Assembly (NCBI GenBank): GCA_963205525.1
Contig: CAUJJP010000217.1
Location: 1-64,000, forward strand
DNA: 64,000 bases
Source of the DNA: Pseudomonadota bacterium
GTDB taxonomy: Bacteria > Pseudomonadota > Gammaproteobacteria > Burkholderiales > Burkholderiaceae
Reading direction: 5' to 3'
Shown here: positions 38,916-47,106 of the stretch, piece by piece
How positions within the stretch are numbered: position 1 is the stretch's first letter
How the letters are laid out: each line of letters begins with the position of its first letter
The notes under the pieces: model-generated
The model's database searches: none
Told to the model about the DNA's origin: nothing
Seen by the model: the letters and a program-made list of their open reading frames with translations, nothing else
Made by a program: the position numbers and the translations under genes

Positions 38916-39393
38916 GACTCTGATGCTGATGCTGGCGGCCTTGCTGCTGGGCCAGGGCGCGGTGGCACAGACCGCGCGCCCGCTGGCCGCCGACCCGGCG
39001 CTCGAATCGCGGGTGTTCGAGATCGCGCACGAACTGCGCTGCCTGGTGTGCCAGAACGAGACCATCGCGGCGTCCAACGCCGACCTCGCGGTGGACCTGC
39101 GCCAGCAGATCCGCGAGCAGCTCCAGGCCGGTCGCAGCGCCGACGAGATCCGCGCCTACATGGTCCAGCGCTACGGCGACTTCGTGCTTTACAAGCCGCC
39201 GTTCAAGCCGCTCACCTGGCTGCTGTGGCTGGGCCCCTTCCTGCTGCTGCCGCTCACGGCCTGGGTCATGCTGCGCAGCCTGCGCCAGCGCCGCAGCGCG
39301 CTGGCCGCCGCGGCCGCGCCGCTGAGCGCCGACGAGGCCAAGCGCGCGCAGGAGATGCTGGCCGGCGTCGACCGATCCGAGACCCCCCGATGA
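38908..39393 (+). CDS. ccmH: Cytochrome c maturation protein CcmH
   Basis: 161 residues. The signal peptide is at the N-terminus (ending GAVAQ), the redox motif LRCLVCQN has Cys45 and Cys48, and one membrane helix follows (WLLWLGPFLLLPLTAWVML). It reduces the heme-binding cysteines of apocytochrome c. It overlaps ccmG by 8 bases and ccmI by 4. Confidence 0.95.
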   Translation: MARTLMLMLAALLLGQGAVAQTARPLAADPALESRVFEIAHELRCLVCQNETIAASNADLAVDLRQQIREQLQAGRSADEIRAYMVQRYGDFVLYKPPFKPLTWLLWLGPFLLLPLTAWVMLRSLRQRRSALAAAAAPLSADEAKRAQEMLAGVDRSETPR

Positions 39394-40646
39394 TGCTGTT
39401 CTGGACCCTGGCCACCGCGATGGTGGTGGCGGTGCTCGTGCTGCTGCTGCGCCCGCTGCTGCGCACCGGCACCGCAGCCGCCGCAGGTGCCGCCACCGAT
39501 GCCGACGAAGCCACGCACAGCAACCTGCGCGTGCTGCGCGACGCGCTGGCCGAGCTGGACGCCGAACTCGACAGCGGGGCCCTCGACGCCGAACGGCATG
39601 CGCAGGCCCGCAGCGAACTGCAGCGCCGGGTGCTGGAGGAATCGCAGCCTGCAGCCACTGGCGCGCACAGGACGGGCGGCGCACGCGCCAGCGCCTTCGC
39701 CCTCGCGCTGCTGCTGCCGGCGCTGGCGGTGCTGCTGTACGCCCAGCTCGGCGAGCGGCGCGCGCTGGACCCCGCGGCCCTGCGTCCGGCGCCGGCCGCC
39801 TCGCCCGACATCGAGGCCCTGGTGCAGCGCCTGGCCGAGCGCATGCAGGCGCAGCCCGAAGACCCGCAGGGCTGGCGGCTCCTGGGCCGCGCCTACGCCG
39901 GCCTGCAGCGCTACGAGCTGGCGCGCGACGCCTACCGCGAGGCGGTGCAGCGCAGCGCACCGGACCCCGACCTGCTGGCCGACTACGCCGACGCCCTCGC
40001 CAGCACCCTGGACGGCAAGCTGGAGGGCGAGCCCGAGCGGCTGGCGCTGCAGGCGCTGGGCTTGAACCCCGACCAGCCCAAGGCGCTGGCGCTGGCGGGC
40101 TCGGCCGCCTTCGAGCGCGGCGACGCCCGGGCCGCGCTCACGCACTGGACACGCGCGCGCCGCCTGGCGCCGGACGGCAGCCCCTTCGCCCAGGGGCTGG
40201 ACGCCGGCATCCGCGAGGCCAGCGTGCTCGCCGGGCTGGCGCCGCCGGCAGCAGCGCAGCCAGCGGCCCAGGCTGCCGCACATTCCGCCTCCGCCGCAGC
40301 ACCCGGCGCGGGTCTGCAGGTGAAGGTGCAGCTCGCACCGGCGCTGGCCGCGCGCCTGCAGCCGGGCGACACCTTGTTCGTCTTCGCACGCGCCGCCGAA
40401 GGCTCGCGCATGCCGCTGGCGGTCGCCCGCCTGCCGGCTGGCGCGGGTCCGCTGCAGGTGCGGCTGGACGACGGCTCGGCGATGTCGCCCCAGACCCGGC
40501 TCTCCAGCCAGTCGCAGGTGGTCGTGGGCGCGCGCATCTCGCGCAGCGGTGACGCCACGCCGCAGCCGGGCGACCTGGAGGGCGAGTCGGCACCGGTCGC
40601 GGCATCGGGCCAGGTCGAACTGCTGATCGACCGCGTGCGCCCGTAG
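39390..40646 (+). CDS. ccmI: TPR apocytochrome chaperone CcmI
   Basis: 418 residues. An N-terminal membrane helix and short cytoplasmic loop precede a second helix (SAFALALLLPALAVLLYAQL). TPR units follow (GWRLLGRAYAGLQRYELARDAYREAV, DQPKALALAGSAAFERGDARAAL). The C-terminal globular part begins near LQVKVQLAPALAARLQPGDTLFVFARA. CcmI holds the C-terminus of apocytochrome c. It ends the operon with a TAG stop. Confidence 0.9.
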   Translation: MMLFWTLATAMVVAVLVLLLRPLLRTGTAAAAGAATDADEATHSNLRVLRDALAELDAELDSGALDAERHAQARSELQRRVLEESQPAATGAHRTGGARASAFALALLLPALAVLLYAQLGERRALDPAALRPAPAASPDIEALVQRLAERMQAQPEDPQGWRLLGRAYAGLQRYELARDAYREAVQRSAPDPDLLADYADALASTLDGKLEGEPERLALQALGLNPDQPKALALAGSAAFERGDARAALTHWTRARRLAPDGSPFAQGLDAGIREASVLAGLAPPAAAQPAAQAAAHSASAAAPGAGLQVKVQLAPALAARLQPGDTLFVFARAAEGSRMPLAVARLPAGAGPLQVRLDDGSAMSPQTRLSSQSQVVVGARISRSGDATPQPGDLEGESAPVAASGQVELLIDRVRP

Positions 40647-40849
40647 TGGGCCGCGTCGGGCAGCGCAGGCCGCGCGCGCACGGGAATCCTCCGCCGCCCA
40701 TGCCGAGCGCGGCCTAGGCTGGCATCATCCGCTGCATCGGGCCAGGGCCGCACCACGCGCGCCGGGTCTGCATCGTTGGCGCTGCGTGCCCTTTCCGCTG
40801 CAGCGCCGGATCGCGGCACGCGGTGCTGCAGCGCTGACGGGGAGTGCCG

Positions 40850-41626
40850 ATGAGCAGCTTGAAAGCCATCTTCTGGGACATCGACGGCACCCTGGCCGAG
40901 ACCGACCGCGACGGCCACCGTGTCGCTTTCAACCAGGCCTTCGAATCGCTGGGCCTGCCCTGGCGCTGGGACGAGGCCTATTTCGGCGAATTGCTGAACA
41001 TCACCGGCGGCCGCGAGCGCCTGCGCGCCGACATGGCGCAGCGCGCGGACGCCCCCGCCACCGCCACCGAGCGCGACGCCCTGGTCGAGGAACTGCACCG
41101 GCGCAAGACCGCGCGCTACGCGGCCCTGGTGCGCGAAACCGCGCTGCCCCTGCGCCCGGGCGTGCGCGAGTTGATCGACGAGGCGCACGCCGCCGGCATC
41201 CGCCAGGCCATCACCTCCACCACCGGCCGCGCCAACGCCGCCGCCTTGCTGGAACTGCACTTCGGCGCCGCCTGGCACGAGCGCTTCCCGGTCTCGATCT
41301 GCGCCGAGGACGTGGTGCGCAAGAAGCCCGACCCCGAGGTCTTCTTGCGCGCGCTGCAGGCGCTGGACCTGAGCCCGCTGGAGGCGATCGCGATCGAAGA
41401 TTCGCCGGGTGGCGTGGCCGCCGCACGCGCTGCCGAACTGCCGGTGATCGTGCCGCGCAGTGCCTACTTCGCGCACGCCACCCTGGAAGGCGCGGCCGCC
41501 ATCGGCCCCGGGCTGCACACGCGCACCGGCTGGCGCCCCGCGCTGGCGGGCGCCGACGGCCGCGTCACGCTGGACGACCTGATGGCCTGGCACAGCGAGC
41601 GCGACAGCGTTTCCCAGTTCGGCTAG
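40850..41626 (+). CDS. HAD-family phosphatase of the CbbY/Gph type
   Basis: 258 residues. A phosphatase with the DxD motif FWDIDGTLAETDRDG (Asp10 and Asp12), later motifs TSTTGRANAAALLE and RKKPDPEVFLRAL, and IEDSPGGVAAARAA. CbbY-type enzymes remove xylulose bisphosphate in Calvin-cycle operons, while others act on phosphoglycolate; no cbb genes are visible here. I chose the ATG at 40850 after GGGGAG over a GTG six bases earlier. A 203-bp gap separates it from ccmI; no gene is seen in it. Confidence 0.85.
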   Translation: MSSLKAIFWDIDGTLAETDRDGHRVAFNQAFESLGLPWRWDEAYFGELLNITGGRERLRADMAQRADAPATATERDALVEELHRRKTARYAALVRETALPLRPGVRELIDEAHAAGIRQAITSTTGRANAAALLELHFGAAWHERFPVSICAEDVVRKKPDPEVFLRALQALDLSPLEAIAIEDSPGGVAAARAAELPVIVPRSAYFAHATLEGAAAIGPGLHTRTGWRPALAGADGRVTLDDLMAWHSERDSVSQFG

Positions 41627-41830
41627 CGGCGCCGAGAGCGCGCCCACGCGGCGCAGATCCGGCGCCGCTGCCCCGCATCGAGGCGCCACCGCGGCAGTCG
41701 CACGCAGGCCCGGGTTCGGCACCGGATCGTGGGGATGCGTGCTGTTGCGGAGGCGGGGCCCGTGGTTTCAGCGGACAATACGGGTTTTGCACCGGCCCGT
41801 GCGGCCGGTCCCCCGCCGTTTCCAACCGCC

Positions 41831-42079
41831 ATGGCCACCAAACGCGCTACGACCCCCGCCGATCCCTCCGCCCCCAAGCTCCGTCAGAGCCAGGCCGAAT
41901 ACACCGCCGCCAGGCCGAACGCCGAACCCGGCGTGAAGCCGATGATGTCCAGCTCCAAGATGTACGTGTGCATCAAGTGCCACGCCAACTTCAAGACCGG
42001 CGAAGGCAAGCCCGACCCGCGTCTGCGCGGACTGGGCCGGTGCAACAACTGCCTGGGCGTGGCCGCCGCCGCCAGCTGA
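41831..42079 (+). CDS. Small protein with CxxC...CxxC zinc-ribbon-like pair
   Basis: 82 residues. The N-terminal half is Pro/Ala/Thr-rich and looks disordered; the C-terminal half has two CxxC pairs (Cys47/Cys50 in YVCIKCHANF and Cys71/Cys74 in GRCNNCLG) separated by 20 residues, as in a zinc ribbon. I do not recognise the family. The ATG at 41831 gives the shortest product with a normal start context. It stands between the HAD and EamA genes. Confidence 0.55.
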   Translation: MATKRATTPADPSAPKLRQSQAEYTAARPNAEPGVKPMMSSSKMYVCIKCHANFKTGEGKPDPRLRGLGRCNNCLGVAAAAS

Positions 42080-42163
42080 TGCCCGGCTGATGGCCTTTGT
42101 CGTCGCCCGCAGCGGGCCGCCTCCGAGGGCCGCTGCCACGGCCGCCATCGCGGGCGGCCGGGC

Positions 42164-43057
42164 TTGAGCCAGCACCTGTCGCCCGCGGCCTTCGCCACCC
42201 TGCTGCTGATCGCACTCATGATGGGTGCGAACCACGTGGCGGCGCGCCTGGCCTTCGACCACGGCGTGGACGTGCTGACCGCCGTCACCCTGCGCAGCGG
42301 CGTCACCGCGCTCGTCGTCGGCGCCCTGGTCTGGCTGCAAGGCGTTCCGCGCGCGCTGTCGCCACGTCACCGGCGCGCCCTGCCGGCGATCGGCCTGCTC
42401 ATCGCGCTGCAGAGCTACTGCCTGTACTCGGCGGTGGCGCGGCTGCCGGTGGCGCTGGCGCTGCTGGCCTTCAACACCTATCCGCTGTGCACCGCCTTGT
42501 GGGCACGGCTGCTGTACGGCCACCGCCCGGAGCGGCGCGTGCTGCTGGCGATGCCGGTGCTGCTGCTGGGGCTGGCGCTGGCGCTGGACGTGCTGGGCGC
42601 CGCCTCCGGCCTGGGGGCGGCGGCGCAGTGGGGGCGCATCGGCGCCGGCGTGGCGTTCGCACTCACCGCGTCCGCCGCCTTCGGCCTTGCCCTGGTGTGG
42701 ACCCAGCACGAGGCCGGCGACCTGGACGGCCGGCTGCGCACCGCCACCACCATGGGCCTGGTCGGCGTGCTGGCGCTGGCGGCCATGGGCATGCAGGGCG
42801 GATTCCACTGGCCGCAGGCGGCGCCGGGCTGGTGGGGACTGGCCCTGCTGACCGCGCTCTACGGCACCGCCTTCACCATCATGTTCACCGTCCTGCCACG
42901 CCTCGGAGTGGTGGGCAACTCGGCGATCATGAACGTCGAGCCGGTGTTCGCACTCGCGCTGGCCTGGATCTTCCTGGGCCAGGCGATCGCGCCGGTGCAA
43001 CTGCTGGGCGCGGCCATCGTCGTCGCCACCGTGGTCTGGCTGGGGCTGAGGCGTTGA
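42164..43057 (+). CDS. EamA-family (DMT) exporter
   Basis: 297 residues with ten hydrophobic helices in two EamA repeats. The first helix begins AFATLLLIALMMGANHVAARLAF and the second repeat contains TALYGTAFTIMFTVLPRLGVVGNSAIMNVEPVFALALAW. Members export amino acids or other metabolites. The TTG at 42164 keeps the full first helix; a later ATG at about 42218 would cut it. A hairpin and the barrel gene follow on the opposite strand. Confidence 0.85.
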   Translation: MSQHLSPAAFATLLLIALMMGANHVAARLAFDHGVDVLTAVTLRSGVTALVVGALVWLQGVPRALSPRHRRALPAIGLLIALQSYCLYSAVARLPVALALLAFNTYPLCTALWARLLYGHRPERRVLLAMPVLLLGLALALDVLGAASGLGAAAQWGRIGAGVAFALTASAAFGLALVWTQHEAGDLDGRLRTATTMGLVGVLALAAMGMQGGFHWPQAAPGWWGLALLTALYGTAFTIMFTVLPRLGVVGNSAIMNVEPVFALALAWIFLGQAIAPVQLLGAAIVVATVVWLGLRR

Positions 43058-43091
43058 TTCTGGCGAGGGCCATCGTGCTTGCAAACCCGTT

Positions 43092-43113
43092 GGCAGGCTA
43101 TGCGCAGCCTGGC
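43092..43113. terminator. Hairpin between convergent EamA and outer-membrane protein genes
   Basis: The stem CAGGCT/AGCCTG has a 6-base loop in the 67-bp gap between two converging genes. Termination is inferred from position; a T-run is lacking. Confidence 0.4.
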
Positions 43114-43124
43114 CCTTGGGGTAC

Positions 43125-44282
43125 TCAGAACTGCAGCGTCAGGGTGAGGCCGGCGGCCCAGCCGGGATCGCGGCGCACGCTGTCGCTGGCGCGCGGCCAG
43201 AAGTGGCCGACCAGCAGCTCGCCGACCAGCCAGTCGGCGTGCAGCGGTTGCTGCCAGCGCAGCTGCAGGCCGTAGTCGGTGAGGCCGACCCCGGTGTGCT
43301 GTTCGGCGGTGCCGAGGATCTCGATCGCAAGCTGGCGCTGCGAGCCGAAGCTGCGGTAGGCGCCGGCTATGCTGGCCACCGCGAGCTGCCGGACAGCCTG
43401 GGTCACGGTGGCCGAGACCAGCCAGCGCAGCGCCAGGTCGGGCTGCAGCGCACGCTCCATCGACACCGCGGTGGTCGAACCGAGGTGGTCGTCCACGGTC
43501 CAGAAGAAGGTCTGCCGAAGCTCGGCCAGGGCCCGCTCGCCCAGCACCAGCGGTTGACGAAAGCGCAGCTGCGCATAGGGCTTGATGCCGCTGCGCAAGC
43601 CCACACGCAGGTCCGTCGCCTCGAGCAACTGCACCCCGATGCCGGCAAAGAAGTGGGTGTCCTCGGTGTCTTCGTGCTGCAGCCGCTGCGGCCGGGTGAA
43701 GGCTCCCGGCTGGTCGCTGACGACCTCGCGCGGGTCATCGCGGCCGACGAAAAAATAGCTGCGTTCCTGCAGGTTGGGCAGGCGAAAGCGCGCGTTGAAG
43801 CGCAACGATGCGCTGTCGTCGCCGGGCGGCCGGTGCAGCAGGGAAAGCGCCAGCCGGCCCTCGGTGACGCTGCCGCCGTCGGCGAAGGGTTTGTCGCCGA
43901 ACCAGCTGTCCACCCCGCGCGCAAGCCACAAGGCGGTCTCGCGCACGCGCTCGCGCAGGACTGCGGCTTCGGTCTCGGGGCTGGGAGTCTGGGCGGCAGA
44001 AGGCGTCGAAGCGAAAAGCGGCCCCGGCGAGGACAGTTTTTCTCGGGTTTGCGGCCCCATAGCCGTCGCTATGGGGCAAGAAACCGAGGAAAAATGGCCC
44101 GTCGCGGCCACTTTGCAGCCGACGTATCTTCTGCTGCCCAGACTCCTTGATACGAGAGCAGATTCGACCCGCCTCTCAGTGCCGGCCTGCACGCCGGCCT
44201 CGGCGGCCACGTGTGCGGGCAGCGCGACCGCCATCGCCGCGCACGCGAGGCGCGCCAGGCGTGGGAGCAGCACCGGGGCCAT
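43125..44282 (-). CDS. Outer-membrane protein (beta-barrel type), gene carrying an in-frame palindromic insertion
   Basis: 385 residues. A signal peptide (MAPVLLPRLARLACAAMAVA...) starts it. Residues about 46-100 are coded by a 163-bp palindrome and look foreign (Ser/Arg/Gly-rich, two Cys). The remaining 285 residues have the pattern of a porin-like barrel: alternating strands such as LRFNARFRLPNLQ, THFFAGIGVQLLEATDLRVGL, RWLVSATVTQAVRQLAVASI and the C-terminal LTLTLQF ending in Phe. I do not recognise the exact family. The ATG at 44282 was chosen because it starts the signal peptide. The gene is convergent with the EamA gene and divergent from thioredoxin. Confidence 0.7.
   Translation of the reverse strand: MAPVLLPRLARLACAAMAVALPAHVAAEAGVQAGTERRVESALVSRSLGSRRYVGCKVAATGHFSSVSCPIATAMGPQTREKLSSPGPLFASTPSAAQTPSPETEAAVLRERVRETALWLARGVDSWFGDKPFADGGSVTEGRLALSLLHRPPGDDSASLRFNARFRLPNLQERSYFFVGRDDPREVVSDQPGAFTRPQRLQHEDTEDTHFFAGIGVQLLEATDLRVGLRSGIKPYAQLRFRQPLVLGERALAELRQTFFWTVDDHLGSTTAVSMERALQPDLALRWLVSATVTQAVRQLAVASIAGAYRSFGSQRQLAIEILGTAEQHTGVGLTDYGLQLRWQQPLHADWLVGELLVGHFWPRASDSVRRDPGWAAGLTLTLQF
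43984..44146. mobile_element. 163-bp imperfect palindrome inserted in frame in the outer-membrane protein gene
   Basis: Arms of about 80 bp pair over the whole length with few mismatches and short gaps. The outer ends match GGAGTCTGGGC...GCCCAGACTCC; the centre is CCCCATAGC-cgtc-GCTATGGGG; the middle has TTTTTCTCGG against CCGAGGAAAAA. Neither reading strand has a stop in the gene's frame, so the host gene stays open. Size and symmetry are like ERIC-type or MITE elements. Target-site duplications could not be defined by eye. I saw no second copy in the window. Confidence 0.75.
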
Positions 44283-44344
44283 GGCGCATGTTCGCACACG
44301 CCGCGGCAGCCACCCCGCGGGCGGCTGCCGCCGGGCCAGCGGCC

Positions 44345-44350
44345 GATAAT
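44345..44350 (+). promoter_or_regulatory. -10-like GATAAT before the thioredoxin gene
   Basis: GATAAT lies about 30 bp before the leader ORF and 65 bp before the thioredoxin start, in the gap divergent from the outer-membrane protein gene. No good -35 was seen. Confidence 0.3.
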
Positions 44351-44379
44351 TCGCGCCTGCACTTCGACCGGAGCCAGGC

Positions 44380-44418
44380 ATGAATCAGCCCGCGTGCGCG
44401 ACCGCGACCCGCGCATGA
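44380..44418 (+). CDS. Possible 12-residue leader peptide overlapping the thioredoxin start
   Basis: The ATG at 44380 has a GGAG-like site before it and reads MNQPACATATRA, then stops at TGA, which overlaps the next ATG at 44415 (ATGA). It could couple translation of the downstream gene. Its existence as a product is not shown. Confidence 0.35.
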   Translation: MNQPACATATRA

Positions 44419-44753
44419 GCTTCACCCGCGTCCACCGCGCCGACGCGCCCGCGCGCGCCGAGGTCGACCGCCTTGGCGGCGTCACGCTGCTGGAGTTCGG
44501 CACCGCCTGGTGCGGCCACTGCCAGCGCGCCCAGCCGCTGCTCGAGGCCGCCCTCGCCGGCCAGCCGGAGATCCAGCACCTGAAGATCGAGGACGGACCG
44601 GGGCGCCCGCTCGGGCGCAGCTACGGCGTCAAGCTCTGGCCGACCCTGATCGTGCTGCGCGACGGCCGGGAATGCGCGCGCCGGGTGCGCCCGACGCGGC
44701 AGGAGGAGATCGAGAGCGCGCTGCAGGCCGGGCAGGCCGGCGACCGCGCATGA
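44415..44753 (+). CDS. Thioredoxin-family protein with CGHC active site
   Basis: 112 residues, single thioredoxin domain. The active site is WCGHC (Cys33 and Cys36), the form seen in protein disulfide isomerases rather than the usual CGPC. The cis-Pro region is YGVKLWPTLIVLRDG. No signal peptide is visible, so it acts in the cytoplasm. It overlaps the start of lysR by four bases. No redox partner is encoded beside it. Confidence 0.85.
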   Translation: MSFTRVHRADAPARAEVDRLGGVTLLEFGTAWCGHCQRAQPLLEAALAGQPEIQHLKIEDGPGRPLGRSYGVKLWPTLIVLRDGRECARRVRPTRQEEIESALQAGQAGDRA

Positions 44754-45706
44754 GCACCTCGTTCAAGAGCATCCGCTACTTCATCGCGGTGGCGGAGGCG
44801 GGGTCGATCTCAGCCGCGATCCAGGACCTGCGGGTCTCGCAGTCGGTGGTGTCGGCGGCGATCGCGCAGATCGAGGCCGACCTCGGCACCCTGCTGTTCG
44901 AGCGCCGCGCACGCGGCATGGCGCTCACCCACGCCGGCCACCAGTTCCTGCGCCACGCCTACCAGATCGAGGTCGCGATGCGCAACGCGCGCGACGCCCT
45001 CGCCTCGCGCCCGCACACCGTCACCGGGCGCCTGAACATCGGCGTCACCAGCCTGATGGTGGGCTACTACCTGCCCTATCTGCTGGACCGCTTCCGGCGC
45101 GTGTACCCGCGCATCGAGGTCCAGATCACCGAGGACAGGCGCGACTACCTGGAGCACCTGCTGATCGCCGGCGAGCTCGACGTGGCGCTGGTGGTGGCCT
45201 CGCAGCTGCAGAACTACCGGGCGCTGGACACCGAGATCATCCTGCGCTCGGGCTGGCGCGTGTGGTGCCCGCTGAACCACCGCCTGGCGGGCGCGCAGAC
45301 GGTGGAGGCGCAGGCGCTTCTGGACGAGACGCTGGTGCTGCTGCAGGCCGATGAGCTCGGCGACGCCATCACCGGCCTGTGGCCATCCAGCCGGCGCACG
45401 CCGCGGGTGCTGATCAGCACCTCGTCGGTGGAGGCGGTGCGCAGCCTGGTCGCCACCGGCGCCGGCATCACCATCCTGCCCGACATGCTGTACCGGCCCT
45501 GGTCGCTGGAGGGCGACCGCATCGAGCCGCGCGCGCTCGATACCCCGCTGCCGCAGCTCGAGGTCGGGCTGGCCTGGCGCAAGGGCGCGGCCCTGCCCGA
45601 GACCCTGGACCACTTCCTGACCGCGGTGCGCCCGGCCTTCAGCAGCCAGGCGCCACACGCGGCGGCGGCACGCAGCGAGGCGCCGGCCCACCCGCGCGCG
45701 GGTTGA
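44750..45706 (+). CDS. LysR-family transcriptional regulator, next to the polyamine operon
   Basis: 318 residues. N-terminal winged helix-turn-helix (RYFIAVAEAGSISAAIQDLRVSQS) and the co-inducer domain from about residue 95 to the end (LNIGVTSLMVGYYLPYLLDRF). It is translationally coupled to the thioredoxin gene and converges on the aminotransferase gene at 45759. Control of the polyamine operon is plausible from position but is not directly supported, because the operon promoter is 7 kb away. Confidence 0.88.
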   Translation: MSTSFKSIRYFIAVAEAGSISAAIQDLRVSQSVVSAAIAQIEADLGTLLFERRARGMALTHAGHQFLRHAYQIEVAMRNARDALASRPHTVTGRLNIGVTSLMVGYYLPYLLDRFRRVYPRIEVQITEDRRDYLEHLLIAGELDVALVVASQLQNYRALDTEIILRSGWRVWCPLNHRLAGAQTVEAQALLDETLVLLQADELGDAITGLWPSSRRTPRVLISTSSVEAVRSLVATGAGITILPDMLYRPWSLEGDRIEPRALDTPLPQLEVGLAWRKGAALPETLDHFLTAVRPAFSSQAPHAAAARSEAPAHPRAG

Positions 45707-45712
45707 AGCTCG

Positions 45713-45737
45713 GCCGCGGCGCGACACCCGCCGCGGC
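45713..45737. terminator. GC hairpin between lysR and the aminotransferase gene
   Basis: The 9-bp stem GCCGCGGCG/CGCCGCGGC has a 7-base loop in the 52-bp convergent gap. It could stop both transcripts. There is no T-run. Confidence 0.4.
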
Positions 45738-45758
45738 GGCCGGCCGCGCAGCCGCCGC

Positions 45759-47048
45759 TCAGCGCCGCAGCGCGTCCAGCGAGTCGCCGATGATGGCCAG
45801 CCCCTCGTCGAGCAGGGCGTCGCTGGCGCTCAGCGGCACCAGGATGCGCACCACGTTGCCGTAGGTGCCGCAGGTGAGGATGATGAGGCCGCGGCGCGTG
45901 GCCTCGGTCGCGAGCGCCTTCGTCAGGTCGGCGTCGGGCTGCTGCGGGTCGCCGTTCTTGCACAGCTCCATCGCCACCATCGCGCCCATGCCGCGCACCT
46001 CGGCGATGCAGTCGTGGCGGCGCGCCAGCTCCTGGAGGTAGCCGGTGATGCGCGCGCCCATCGCGCGGCTGCGCGCCAGCAGGTCGTGCTGCTCGAACTC
46101 GCGCAGCACCGCCAGCGCCGCCACGCAGGCCAGCGGGTTGCCGGCGTAGGTGCCCCCGAGGCCGCCGGCGCCGGGCGCGTCCATCACCTCGGCCCGGCCG
46201 ACCACGGCCGAGATCGGAAATCCGCCGGCCATCGACTTGGCCATCGCGATCAGGTCCGGCGCGACGCCGCTTTGCTCGCACGCGAACCAGGTGCCGGTGC
46301 GGCCGGCGCCGGTCTGCACCTCGTCGCAGATGAGCAGGATGCGGTGCTGGTCGCACAGCACGCGCAGGCGCTGCAGCAGCTCGGGCGGGGCGACGTTGAA
46401 GCCGCCCTCGCCTTGCACCGGCTCCAGGATGATGGCCGCCACGCGCGTGGGCTCGATGTCGTTCCTGAAGATCTGCTCCACCGACTCCAGCGCGTCGTCC
46501 ACGCTCACGCCGCGCAGCGCGCTCGGGAAGCGGGCGTGGAAGACGTCGCTCGGAAAGGGGCCGAAGCCGAGCTTGTAGGGCGCGACCTTGCCGGTCAGGC
46601 CCAGGGTGAGCAGGGTGCGGCCGTGGTAGCCGCCGGAAAACGAGATCACCCCGGGGCGACCGGTGTGGGCGCGCGCGATCTTCACCGCGTTTTCCACCGC
46701 CTCGGCGCCGGTGGTGAGGAACAGCGTCTTCTTGGCGAAGTCGCCTGGCGCGAGCGCGTTGATGCGCTCGGCCAGCTCCACATAGGGCTCGTAGGCCACG
46801 ACCTGGAAGCAGGTGTGGGTGTAGCGGTCGAGCTGGGCCTTGACGGCGTCGACGATCGCCGGGTTGCAGTGCCCGGTGTTGAGCACCGCGATGCCGCCCG
46901 CGAAGTCGATGTAGCGCCGGCCCTCCACGTCCCACAGCTCGGCGTTGCGCGCGCGGTCGATGAAGATGGCGTGGCTCTGGCCGACGCCGCGCGGGATGGC
47001 CGCGGCGCGGCGCGCCATCAGCGATTCGTTGGTCTTGCGATCCTGCAT
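45759..47048 (-). CDS. gabT: 4-aminobutyrate/putrescine-type aminotransferase (class III)
   Basis: 429 residues. A PLP enzyme that moves an amino group to 2-oxoglutarate. Motifs: FAGGIAVLNTGHCNPAIVDAV, FLTTGAEAVENAVKIARAHTGR, GFNVAPPELLQRLRVLCDQH, LICDEVQTGAGRTG, and the PLP lysine in AMAKSMAGGFP. The start has AAGGAG just before the ATG. It is the last gene of the polyamine operon; the product of the preceding dehydrogenase step is GABA, its likely substrate. Whether it prefers GABA or putrescine cannot be read from the sequence. Confidence 0.9.
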   Translation of the reverse strand: MQDRKTNESLMARRAAAIPRGVGQSHAIFIDRARNAELWDVEGRRYIDFAGGIAVLNTGHCNPAIVDAVKAQLDRYTHTCFQVVAYEPYVELAERINALAPGDFAKKTLFLTTGAEAVENAVKIARAHTGRPGVISFSGGYHGRTLLTLGLTGKVAPYKLGFGPFPSDVFHARFPSALRGVSVDDALESVEQIFRNDIEPTRVAAIILEPVQGEGGFNVAPPELLQRLRVLCDQHRILLICDEVQTGAGRTGTWFACEQSGVAPDLIAMAKSMAGGFPISAVVGRAEVMDAPGAGGLGGTYAGNPLACVAALAVLREFEQHDLLARSRAMGARITGYLQELARRHDCIAEVRGMGAMVAMELCKNGDPQQPDADLTKALATEATRRGLIILTCGTYGNVVRILVPLSASDALLDEGLAIIGDSLDALRR

Positions 47049-47072
47049 CTCTTGCTCCTTCGCGGGTGGCGG

Positions 47073-47104
47073 TCTCGGGGTCTCGGGGTCTCGGGGCCTC
47101 GGGG
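47073..47104. repeat. 8-bp tandem G-run repeat between aldehyde dehydrogenase and aminotransferase genes
   Basis: Four copies of YCTCGGGG follow one another between the aldehyde dehydrogenase stop (47107) and the aminotransferase ATG (47048). The G runs are on the plus strand. Copy number may vary between strains. Confidence 0.8.
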
Positions 47105-47106
47105 CC

